Part shown: one piece after another, positions 36,632 through 49,000 of the stretch
Numbering within the stretch: the stretch's first letter is position 1
How the letters are laid out: every line of letters starts with the position of its first letter
From: Taeniopygia guttata
Lineage: Eukaryota; Chordata; Aves; Passeriformes; Estrildidae
Assembly: GCF_048771995.1 (NCBI RefSeq)
Contig: NC_133026.1
Location: 9,988,001-10,052,000 of the forward strand
DNA: 64,000 nt
Reading direction: 5' to 3'
Position numbers and translations under genes: made by a program
The notes under the pieces: generated by a model
The model's database searches: none
The model's input: only the letters and a program-made list of their open reading frames with translations
Told to the model about the DNA's origin: nothing

Positions 36632-37467
36632 GTTGCAGTGGTAGGAAGGAGGAGGGAGAAGGAAGCTCTTTTGGATTACAAAATATGACTCAATTCAAGT
36701 CTAAGGAAAGCTGAATTTATAGTTAAATACAGGGCTGATATTCAGAAGATCTGGATTATATCCTGGACTGCCACTGACTTCCTGCATGATCCAACCATAT
36801 GAGATATATTCAGTTTTCTCCTAGGAAAAATGTGATTAGTTCTATCAAGGTAATAAACTGGGAGAATTTATTAACTGATATTTTTAAAGTACTCTGACAT
36901 ATTTGTTTGAGACAGTATAGAGTCACAAAAAATGGATATAAATTATATTTCATCACTGTGCATAAGAGGGTGTCTACACCTGGAACTTATTCTTTTTCTT
37001 GGCAGGAGCGTAAATTATTCATGCACTCCACATTTTTACCATTAAATATTAGTATATTCTTATTTTCTCACTTGGTAAAATTAATTTTCTTTGATTTGTC
37101 TCTTCATCATTCATTTTCCAGCCCTCTCTCTTGAAGCTACTAAATTTTCCCTGTATTCATACTTTACCAATTGCTTCTATTCTATGGAAATTCAAATTGC
37201 AGGTCCTCTGAAAGGCCACAGGTAGGACTTTATATTGTCCCCACACATGGGCACAGAGTGACAAGTCTTTCTTTTTTTGCAGATTCTGGCCCCCTTTTTT
37301 CATCTCCTCTCCTTTGTCAACAACTCTGTGTGCCAAATTAACCATTTGCAGGGGAAGATGATGAAGATAAAAATAACCATATTTTGCTGGGTGAATTTCT
37401 TTTGGGATAGACATCCACGGACAGAATGCTGCCTTTGCCAAGGTAATAAAGAGAAGGTGAAATTAGT

Positions 37468-37730
37468 TGTCACACTACAACACAGAACAACTTACGCATT
37501 CACTCAAGATGCGAAAGAAGGAAAAGAAGAAGTTTATTTCTGACCTCACAATATATAGAATTCCAAAAGTGGCAGTGGATTGGAGGATGAAATTGCCACC
37601 TCTCCAACCACACTGGTCAAACCAACAGTCCATCAATTCTCTCCTCCCACAAAGAAGAATGCAAAATAATCGTTATTTGCATGAACAGTGTGTGAGAGCT
37701 CCAGTAGAAATATGTAAACATCAGAAGGCA
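37468..37730 (-). mobile_element. Solo LTR of an endogenous retrovirus (263 bp)
   Basis: The plus strand begins TGTCACACTAC and ends CATCAGAAGGCA (TG...CA termini), flanked by TAGT on both sides (37464-37467, 37731-37734), a 4-bp duplication as in gammaretrovirus-like ERVs. On the minus strand it has CTATATATTG as a TATA box and AATAAA about 20 nt later, in the expected order. Central segments (GTGGATTGGAGGATGAAATT, CTCCTCCCACAAAGAAG) resemble an avian LTR that I recall but cannot name. No internal genes. Confidence 0.65.
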
Positions 37731-38772
37731 TAGTAAACTTTTAAAAGAACTTTAAAATTTTTAAAAGAACAGGGTGATAGTTGGTCAGCAGAACCTCTTG
37801 TGTCTGTGCTAAAACTCACTGCCATTCCCTTCCCTCACCTGCTGGCCAGGGCCTTGTGAAGATTTCTCTACATCACCTCCAGCTCCTGCTTTTGAAGACA
37901 GAGGCAGAAACCAACCCCCAGCTTTCAGCTCCACTTCAGTGAAACTAATCTTACACATAATGAGAACTGACAGCCCCTGAAGGATCATTAACCAAACAGT
38001 TTGATTGCTTAATTAACTGCCTGATCAGTCTTGCTCCTCTCCAACAAGAGCAGTTCAATTGTCCCTTCCAGCTCCATGTAGAAGTAAGCTGATCTTTCCA
38101 CAAAATCACTCAGAGCTGGCAACACCTGGGGTATGCCGCATTATTTGAATTCTGGATTCAGAAATAAATGCTGAGAGCTGCAACCCATAACCAAGCCAAC
38201 ATGCCCATGATTTATTCATGAATTGAACAGGATATGAATGCAATCCTAAACACCATGTATTAGGAAAAAGGATATTAGTCAAATTAAGTAGCTTTGTTTC
38301 AATTTCACCACCTGCGGTATCCTTAGATCTTTTTCCAGCCTCACAGGCAGAAAACAGCTTTGAATCTGGCAAAAAATGTGCTTTGAAAATTATTCATATG
38401 ATGCTACAAAAGGTTTTACTAACAATTTTCAAAAGGACATGATATATCAAAGCAAAAAAAAAAAAAAGGTGAGTAAAAATATAAAATGGGAACTATTACA
38501 CAGTTTCAAAGAGAAAATTTTCCTTATTGGGAAAATAATTATCATAAGACAACAACCAGAAACAAACAAGCAAGGTTTTGTAGCAAACAAATGGGTACGA
38601 TAAGGCTTTCTAGCTTGCATGAATGAAAGAAAATTCTGGCTTTTGGTCCTGTTTTATAGAGGACAAAAAAGCAAGAGAAGGCAAGAGTCTTAAAACTTCA
38701 TCTTAACTTCCAAAGTTAATTCCACCTTCATTAGCATTGTGATGAAGGAGTTGAAGAAATCTTTATACATTT

Positions 38773-38819
38773 AAATACATTTAATACTTAAATACATTTA
38801 ATACTTAAATACATTTAAT
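38773..38819. repeat. 17-bp AT-rich tandem repeat, 2.8 units
   Basis: AAATACATTTAATACTT at 38773-38789 and 38790-38806, followed by a partial third copy. No variation between the two complete units. Confidence 0.92.
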
Positions 38820-40635
38820 TGATATTTTGCAATTTTATTTGTTCTTGCATACCTGTAAGGTTTCTGAGATATTTGATGTGTGTTGAAGCTTTTTATTCTC
38901 CTGGGAGTGGAAATCCTGAAGAAAATCATCAGTACATGGGATTGATTTCATCTATGTAAGCAGCCTGGGAACTGCTATCCTAAGGGCTGGGGAAGGGCAA
39001 AGGGCTGAAAAGAAAGTTACCATTTAGAAGTCTACAGTGGGTAGGATTGGCAAACAGAGAATCAGCCTCAGGAGAATGTTTGGGAAGAGTTGAAAGGTAG
39101 CACAAGGAGCTGGTGTCTCGTGTGTCTGGGTGTGAGTTGGGAACTCTGGGTTAGAAAGAGAGCAAGGAAAGGTTGCACAGTAAAAATGTTGATGGGTTTT
39201 TCCTAAAGCTTTTGCTATATGTGACAACTGATTTGCTCTAGTATGGCATGCTCTGCTAGATGTGGTATAGCAATGCATTCAGAAATGTTTCCAAATAGAT
39301 AAATAAACAGAAAAACCCTCTTGAAAATTTGCAGACATACACACAGTTTATACTCAGTTTATAACAGGCAGTTACAGTCTTTATTTTACACCAATTATTT
39401 CTCTTTGTAGGGACATCTCATAGAACCCAGCTGAATGATTCTCAGAGTAAAAGAATGTAAATTTGAAATAAATTTATGAGAATCTCAACAGTGTACAGAT
39501 AAATAGAAAGCCTCGCTTTTAAGCCCATAAAATTGTCTATTTCTGGAACACTAATTTTATCTGTAAGCAAATTTGTGTATTTCCATCACTGCTGACTTGA
39601 GAAAGTGAAGTCCAAGCTTTCTTAATTTTCCCCATCCAAGACATGGCTTTAGCAACAATTATTGCACTTGGATTGTGCGACTTAGTGGAGATCCTTGAGT
39701 ACTTTAAATGCACTCAACCATTCTCAAGTGCACTCATTAATTGCACAGAAACTTCTTCACTAATTCATTGTCTTGTGTTAGTAATTTAAATCCTATTTTT
39801 CAGTGTCCAGGCATCATCTCTGGGGTTTGTTAATCATGTAATAAATCACAAAAAATATTGCTGGGGTGTGGAGGGACACAAGAAAAGACAAAAGAAATAT
39901 TATATATGGGAAAGAAAGCTTAGGAAAAACAGGAATTAATATAAAATGTCATTCAGGATTACTATTCTGCACAAACAGTGCTATAGACTACGGTTTTTAT
40001 CCATCCACAACATACAAACATTTTAAAAATAGGCTTGCATTGGAGGTTGCAAGGAAAACCTAGTGGGCTTCTCTCTCCCCTTGTTTGAACTCCTCATCTA
40101 CATTACAATGTCTGGTTTTTAAAGAATGCTAAGTGATACTGAGACCTAGATGGACTTGTCTGTGTTTGCTTGTTTAGTGTCAACTGAAATTCAGCTAGCT
40201 TGCTTCAAGTTATTATTCACCAAGAAAACAAGAAACAACATTGGGCCTAATGTCTGTCTACATCTTGGCTGGTTCTATATCCTCCAACTCTGAGACTGCT
40301 TTTAATTAACTCAATATCTCTTTTTCTACAGTAACAAAGTCATAGGCCTGGTAGGAGTATTCAAAGTATCTCCTAAGTTCAAGTTCTTAGTAATTAACTA
40401 TGATAAAAACCATCTTGATTTAAGTAACTGCCATGAAATTAAAATAAACATTTGCGAGGCGATATCTGAAAGAATAAACAGAAAATCTGAGCAATGACAG
40501 TGAGACTTTCTGATGTGTGAGCCAGAAATCCTGATGGAACCCACAGCTGGGAGGTCATACTGCACGTCTGGGGCTGTCTGCACTGCTGTCCAATGGCCCC
40601 AGACAAGATTAGGGTGATTCAATCACTCACTGAAA

Positions 40636-40673
40636 AAAAGTCAGCTAAAGCCTTCAAAAGTCAGCTAAAGCCT
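40636..40673. repeat. Tandem duplication, 20-bp period
   Basis: AAAAGTCAGCTAAAGCCT occurs at 40636-40653 and 40656-40673 with no differences. Confidence 0.9.
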
Positions 40674-43600
40674 CCCTTAGCACTGCTGCGGCTGATCCGA
40701 GCTCTCCCCTTATGCTCTTCCAGTGGGTTGTCAATTTATGTCAACACCAAGATCATTTAGGGAAGGGTTTCAGACCCCTCTGTGGGAGGCACTGTGGTAT
40801 CCCTTGACTCTGCCCATGGCAGGATGGGTGCTCAAGGCTCATTCCTGCTGCTTTGCTCTTCCAGCTCCCTGCCCTGGCACTCTTGGCTCCAAGTTCCAAT
40901 CTGTTTTCTTCCCTGAAGGGTGTCATGACTGTCTTGTCTCAGCTGTTGCTGTGATCTTGTTTTCCTTCTGCCATAAACATTCTGAAAAAACATCAAGAGA
41001 CAATAAATATTGTATCCAGACAACAATGTCAGCAAACATGCCCATATAAATTAAAGCCCATATAAACATCGTAGAATATTCACAATATTGTAAAAGAACA
41101 AACTGCATCCTTGGTGAAGTGCAAAAGATGAGGTACAAATATGCTGTCAATGGGCAAGTATTGATAAGAGATTCTCAAGATCATATATAATTTACACAAT
41201 GGAAATCATAAAGCATAGGCAAGGATGAGCAAGCACTGTTGCTCTAAACTGTGTTTATGACCAGCAAAACACCAGATCAGCGTCCTAAGTTCTGCTGGAC
41301 TCTCAGGACTTAAGTATAGGCTTAAAGCTTGAGATGTATTTAGCTGGATACCTGAATGAGCCTGATCAGGAGAATGTGGTTCTTTTGTAGGAAATGAGCC
41401 AATATTCCTAGCTGGTACCAGCCTGTCACTTGTCCCCCCAACAGATACAACAATACAGTAGCTGAAAATTTGAATACTTAAAAGCAATAAAAATTTATGG
41501 TAAACAGATATCCAGATGCTTTTGGGTTTGGCTCATTGCAGAAGATGAACTGAAACATATTGCAGAAGACTTACTTTAGAGCAGCAATTAATTTCCTTCA
41601 AATGACTACTATGTGCAATGACATCTGTGGATCTCATTTGAGGAAGAATTGCACACAATGCACAGGTGTTTCTCCAGTCAAAGGTTGTGACAAATGTCTT
41701 CCCTGAGAGGATTTCTGCCCTCTTAAATTGTTCAGTGCCTGTTGCTGAGGGACATGAAGTACAAATTGAATAAATATTTCAGGAATAGCAGAGACATAGT
41801 TAAGGCTGGGATAGGTCACAGGTCATCTTGCAGGAATTTGACTCAGCATGTCCAGAATTCATGGTTTTACAAAGGCAGATGGCAGACTTTAAGCTGTATT
41901 AATAACAAAACCAAATGCTAACTATTTTTAAGTAGAAAATGGAAGGGCAAATGAATCAGTTGTGCTCAAAAACTGACTTCCTATTTAGCTGGTGTTGAGC
42001 TATGCTTTGATAGTTGGCAACCTGATGGCTACTGGGACTGTACCTTTAGTGAAGCATTTGCAATTAAAACTGGATACTAGTGGAAAACTGAAAGCCAAAA
42101 TTATTGTGTTTTGGTTTGGGACAATCATAAAATAAATATTCAAGACATGTGAAAATACAGAGAATATTATTTTTTCATTAGTGACTTTGGCTGTGGAAAT
42201 CACGGTGCACATAAAACATCAGCTGACACAAATAATACCACAGTGTTTAAATTTGGTAATAAGACCAAGATTCATGATTTATGTTTAATGCTCCAAAATG
42301 TACCGCCTTATTAACTTATTGGTGGAAAAATGTTTTATTGCTCTTGTGGTGTGAAGGGTTTTCTTTTCTGTCTTAGAAGACGAATCAGTGCTTTCCAATT
42401 CTCTTATTTACTCAGAAAATTTTCATTTTTTCATATGTAGAGAGCCAAAAAATAGCCTTAGTGTAATCTAAAACTTGTAAAATTTCTATGTACAAGGACA
42501 GGAATGTAGACCATCAGTTGGTAGGTGGATTGTACCCCAAAACCTGAATTTTTCAGACTGTATTTCTCAGCTGTCAACTGGAGCAAAACTGGAAAGGTTT
42601 TATATGCAGTGCATGTTTCTGAAAATTTAGGTTCTACTTTATCTTCACACATGAACAATGGAAAATATTTAGCAAGATCATTCACAGTTCCTCATGAAAA
42701 TTGTCCTCAAGTAGTGATTGATTCAAATGGGATCTTCAGCACAGCTCCTTGCTTCCTATCACAACCTGTTTTCCACCCACTTTGTTCTACATGTAACCTC
42801 CCCAAACCAACCCTCCCTTTCCACTTCCATTGTCCCAGAGCATGACTGTCTTTCCTCAAAGTTAGATCCTAGTTTTTACCTCAGTTTATTCCCCAACTTT
42901 ACATCCTTTTTCTTGATGTTTTTCTTCTAATTTACCATTTTGCACTAATATGAATTTTTCAAATGTGCTAAAACAGTGAAAATCCAGTCAACCACAAGTT
43001 AGTTGTGAAGGTCAGAAGCCATTTTCCACCCTACAAGCCAACCAAATACTTCAGTACCCAGATTGTCCAAAGAAACTACTATTTTTGAAACCTGATGACA
43101 CATTGCATGAGGAAAGTTAAAACCACTTGTAAACACTGCCAAATGCTGAGATGAATAATTACAACTCAGAGGAAATAAACTATTCAGCACAGGCATTTGG
43201 AGAACATATATAGCAGTACAGTTGTACTATTCATGGATCGTTATATGAATAGGAAATTGGAAGAACTTTTCTAGGCTTGTGATGAATACAGAGCACAATA
43301 GAGAGAGAAGATGAACTGAGACTAAAAGTCTCTTTATAGGGCTCACATTTCTTCCAAAGTATCTATGTCACAGCAGTTTCCATTCATCCAGGCACAATGG
43401 AGCAGCACCAGACTGAATCTACAGCTGAAATAAGGGACTAAAATGGCATTAATAGCAAGTTTTGTAATAGCAGTTCAACAGATCAAAACATAATGATTTT
43501 TGTGACTAGTTCATTTGTCTTAACTCTCTGATTTGTGTAAGTTTATAATTTTTTTCCTGTTTCTTTCCAAAACTTTGGACATACTAATGCAGTTAAGATC

Positions 43601-45960
43601 CCATAGCCAGAAGGGAATGTAGGAAGTATAAGTGTACGGGTCATGAGGTTTAATTCCCTGCTGTTTTAGACTCCTAACATGTTACTCCTCCTAAGACATA
43701 TAAAAAAGAATCTAAAAGTGGAATTTTCCTGAGATGCCATGAAGCTTTTTAAAAAACTCACTCCTCTGTCTTTTGCAAATAACTTTCTAGCTTCCAGCCT
43801 CAGTTTATTGTGATGCCAGTCGATATTTGACTTATTCTTATATAAATTTGCATAGGAACCAGAACCATAAAAAACACCTGCTGCTGATTTTTGTGCATCC
43901 AAGAACAGTTGTAACTCAACTTTAATCCTTTAAATCCATTATTATGTTTGAAAGCATTACTCTAAATTCTATATTTCACTGCGGTGAAGCCAGAAAGGGT
44001 TGTAAAGTATTTTCCTACTGGATATCATGAGAGTGGATTAATTAAATCAGGGATCTCAGGGTTTAAATTAAGGTTCAGGTTTTGTAAGCTGCTGAAAGAG
44101 TGAGAAAACCTCCCCATATCTATGGCACAGACTTGGCAGAGTAGCAATGAGAGGGGAATTGCGTGTGAGGGGCAGCAGCAGAATTGCTGAGCCCTCTCTG
44201 GGGACATGGGACTGCCCATGGCAGCCCCTTGGAGGCACCAGGCTCCTCTGGGGCAGGGCATGAAGTGTCCAAGAGGCAGGAGCAGTGCTTGGGCTGGGTT
44301 TTTAGCCTTGCATATAGTCAAAAAGGGAAATTATAAATAGAAACCTTAATTGAGCTATTTCAAGTCAGACAGAAATGGACTAGGCCTCAATGACAAAAAA
44401 ATCCCAATATTCTCTTTGTCTTTCAAGCTGCTCTCAGCTTATATTTGGGGCATCAGGACAAGCAACCAGAGCTCTATGTTGATCAGGGCATACACTGGGC
44501 TTTTAAAAGGTTTTTTAAAACTCCCTACTTATTAAAAATATTAATTCCATATGTTTCATGACAAAAAGGTACTTTGGAGTGTCTAAATTTATAAATTATC
44601 CTAGCCCAAGAAACAGGATGTTATGGCCTTCAAAAGCAAAATGAAAATGATTTTTAAAAGATGTTGTGTATTTGAGGGAAACAGTGTTTTTCTTCATGTT
44701 TTTGTTGTTGAGTAATAAGGTCAGGTTAAGTGTTTTTTGAAACAGGCCATATGAGTTTGGTACTTATCTGAATAACAGAAGCCATAATCTGCAGGAATGA
44801 TTAAATTGACCAATTCATCACCTGGCTAAGGCACAAACATCCTCTATAGCACAATTTTGTGTATTACTCAGATTATGCTTTAATTTTCAAATTGCTTCTT
44901 GTGAATGCAGTTCTGTGTAACAAAATGTCCCCTTGTAGTCAGAGTCCATTATTAATTATACTGTTATAAACTTGCTTACTAATTCCCTCATTATTTCTCT
45001 CAGTATTTTTTCATATCCTACAGAGACAGGCAGGCAAAGCCCAAGGCACTAATTAAAAGCAGGTGAAGAATATAAGCAGGAAACCAGGGATAAGCAGTGG
45101 CCAAGGGCTATTACTAAATAAAGCCTTTCTGAACAGAGAATTTCACAGCTTAATGGGATTGTGTTGAGAAGCAGTCTCAATTACAAAGGCACCAACTGAG
45201 AAATCCAGAAGGGTTTCAACATAAAGCACAGCTCTTCATTTCGATTTCTGTCGCCTTCCAAATCCAATATCCATATTTAATGGAATATCCTAGGGTAATT
45301 TGTAGGCTATTATATGAAAAATATTTATTTATATAAATAAATACATGTATGGAAAATCTATAACTATTTTGATGCAACACATAGTTATTTAACGGTTTGA
45401 TGCAACATATACTTATTAAATGGCTTGATATAATCATTCAACATAAATTGTATGTCAGCCAGCTCATAATATATCACAGTCTATGTTAAGATAAGGACAT
45501 TAAAATATAGTTGGTTGTAAATAATAGAACTTAGCTAACAGGTAGCATTTTATTTTATTCAGTTGGACACGTACGATTTGATTAATTAGGACTTGTTTAA
45601 CATTGTGCAGGGAACCCATTTGCAAACTGGAATGACCTGTACCTCACCAGAGTGACTGCTTAAAAAACTTACCCCCAGACTCCACAGACACAGTGTTGCA
45701 GGGGCCACACTCAGATTTGGCCTTTGCACAGAGGGTGCAGGGTGTGGGGGAGATGCTGCTTTCCTGAGCAATGGCTCTCATGGGTGCCCTGTTCCTCCTC
45801 ATGGTCTGCGTCACCCCCTTTTAGATCGTCACTCTGCCTCCTGAGGGCTGTGTAGCACTGAAACTGGGAGATAAGTGGGATTTGGCTTATGCACTGCCAG
45901 GGGAAAGAAAATAAGGTGTTCTCTAAAAGTAACCTCATTCTACAATCCACACCAAACTGG

Positions 45961-45961
<1 letters not shown>

Positions 45962-46006
<45 letters not shown>
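45962..46006. repeat. (CA)n microsatellite, 22.5 units
   Basis: Uninterrupted AC dinucleotides over 45 bp. It creates stop-free frames on both strands that are not genes. Confidence 0.97.
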
Positions 46007-46010
<4 letters not shown>

Positions 46011-49000
46011 GTGCAGTACCTTTTCTCTAACTGTGTGCTGCAGTTCTTTGGTTCAGCTCTCTTACAGAGATGGAGACAGATGCTCTTTCTGACTCTTCCA
46101 CCCTCCCATCCACTGATCTCCTTTACCTTTTCAAGTGTCCCAGCTAGAAGCTCCTTGGTGCAATCAGAGGAAGGGGAGTGTGTGTGTTCACATGCAGTTT
46201 GTGCTGTATTCACAGCTGCCTGGGCGCCAGTGGCTACAAGTACAGAGCTGAGACCCCTGCAGCTGATACTGCTCAGTGTGGCCATGCAGGAGTTGTCAGG
46301 GAAGTGTTTCCTTCTTTAAGCTGCTTCTGAAGTGCAGGCTCCCTTATTCTTCCCCTCCACAGCACACTGCTTGTAGTCTGGGGATAACCATTCCTCTAAC
46401 TATCCAGAACTTTTCTAAGAGATCCACTTCTGCACTTGAGAGGACTCAGGCTTGCCAGGGAAACCTGCAGGTGCTGTGGCCAGAACTGGTGGGAACTGGT
46501 CCAGTCAGTGTCCCTGTTTGTCTGCACCCTGGCTGTCCTGCGTGCTGAGGCTCAGCAGCTCCAAAGCAGCTTGTGCAGACATCGGGGGGATCTGGCTGTG
46601 GGGCTGCCCCATTAGCTCTGAGGGACAGAGGCCATGGGCAAGGCCACTGAAGGGCTTTGCAGATGTGCTGTTGGTTGCCAAAGGGTCCAGGCTGATGCAG
46701 CTCCTACAAGAACTCCCATAAGGAGGGAGAGGGTGAGAGCTCAGGTCTCCCAAAGGAGAGACACTTCTGGGTGATGTGGCTTCTGTGATTCACAGAGACA
46801 CACACAGGAGGGGATGGACACTCTGGTCCATGAGAGACACCAAAAAAGGCTCCATCCTCTGTCCCTGCTTGGTGTCACTGCCCAGGCAGGGATTGTCCCA
46901 CAAGGTGCCACCTTCTCCCTCACATGTACTCCCCTCTCTCTCTGGCCCCATCAGCAGCACACCACTGCCAGTCTCTTTCCTATGCTCATTCCCATTACAG
47001 GTACAGACACAGATATTTTAGGGAAAAAACCCATGATAAATGGTGTTACCTCTACAGGAGAGACATCACAGCTTTCCTTTGCTCCCACTACATTATATTG
47101 TACTCCAGACAGACACCTGTACTTCTGACAGATAACAAGTTTTGAGCAAACTGTGATAAATGAAAAATAGCTGCTGGCCGTGGAGACGGTGGCATACACA
47201 GCATATGGGATCATTTGGTTCTGCTCTAGCTGTGTGCCATTTTCATGCCCCTGTAAGCACATCTAGGTTACAGAGAGCTACATATTCCTCAGTGAAGCTA
47301 GGGGCTGTTTCTCTTTGTGTCTAACAGCTGCTGAATTAAAAATTGAAATATTAATTTAGCCACATCCTTCAGCATGGCCATGACTCACTGAATCAGTAAG
47401 AAAACTGCATCATTGTACACAATTTTTAAAAAACATAAATAATGGAATTTTTGTGCAAAACTTTTAAAATTTTTATTCTCTGATTCCTCTTCAGTCCATT
47501 ATGGTGTTATTGACTATTATTATCTGTAATAGCATAAAGATGTAAACACTTATTTGTTCACAGCTTTATATATAACCTCTCAGAGAAGGCTGTTAGGTTT
47601 GTGACATTAAAAACTGAAACCAGAAAAGAATAAAAGAGCAAAACCAGAAGAAAACTATAGTGAATTACAGTATGAAACCTATTTACACACATTAATCTAT
47701 ACAACATCATAATCTGTACATTTTGTAAAAAATAATCACATTCATTTACATACTCTTTAATTTTTACCATACTTGACAGATATAAAGTTATAACAAAGAT
47801 GACAAAAGAGAAATTTGAAGTGATACTCATACTAATGTGTCAGGGCAAAAAAAGCTGCAGGTAATCATAAACTTATTACAATGCTTTGGGAAATAGAGGG
47901 ATTTGGGACATTTCAGTCACTTTTTTTTATCTGAGAATGGAAATGTTTCTGACTTAGATTTAACTACACCTGCTATCATTGGGCAGAACCAGATTCAACT
48001 GAGTGGCAAAACCATATCACAGAATTCTCCTTTTAAGTGTTATCCGGATGTACTCTTGTAACATACATATTAGGAACATTTTTTAATTTTATTTTTTTTC
48101 CAGCAACAGAATAGCACTGCATCCTACCTTCTGTATTTGGTCATGTCAGGGTAGTACTGACCCACAGCTGATATAGGCACTCATGGTAACATGAATGTAT
48201 TTCTCTGGGCAAAGGTATTTCCTGTATCACTGTGCACAGACAGTAATTGCTCAGATGATGACCCTTATACACATAGCAATTTCTTCTGGAGGTCACTTGC
48301 CAGTCCTTTCTTTCTGTCAGACATATTTAGGGCTTGATTTTTCCTTAAGGATGTCTGAAAAAAAAATCTGTATAGACTGAATTTAGACTTTCTCAAATCA
48401 CTTTGCTGAACTGGGCAAATTCACAGTTAACAGAAGACGATTTTTAGAAAAATAGAGGACAAATGATGCAGATGATTCATCTTAGTCTTTGCACATGGAC
48501 TGTGTGATACCTGCACCTGGCAATGCCCTATTTCATCAATCTCTGTCCCAGACAGTCTCTGGTTTGCTGAAGGTCTGTGCTTGTTGCTTTCCCCTCTGGC
48601 ATGTTAAAAGAAAAGGGAAGCCGAGGATGAATCGGATATAAAGCAGATGCTACAGAGTGGTGTAGGATGGCTCCAACTTGACTGAAGAAGGTTTGTTTGT
48701 AATGCTATTTGCCACCAATTATCTATTGCTGCTACAGCACACCCCATTACATCTTAGCTTGGGTATTCAGCTCGCTACCTGCAGTACAGCATAAAGAAAA
48801 TTCTGGCTACTGTAAAGCTCTTTCTTTTAGCATATGGCCCCTCCTACAAAAGGCAAAAACCAAACACCTTAACCAAAACAACTAAAATTGGTTGGAAGCT
48901 GAGGCCAGGCAAATCAAAATGGGACATAAGCCTGTGGGCTTTATCATGGAAGGCAGGGAGACCTGACCCAATGAACTGTGGGATCCTCCACTGCCTGACC

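Noticed and set aside
45711-46319. Frames of 96-116 codons around 46 kb
   Set aside because: They are held open by the (CA)n microsatellite (runs of Cys-Val or His-Thr); no support outside the repeat.
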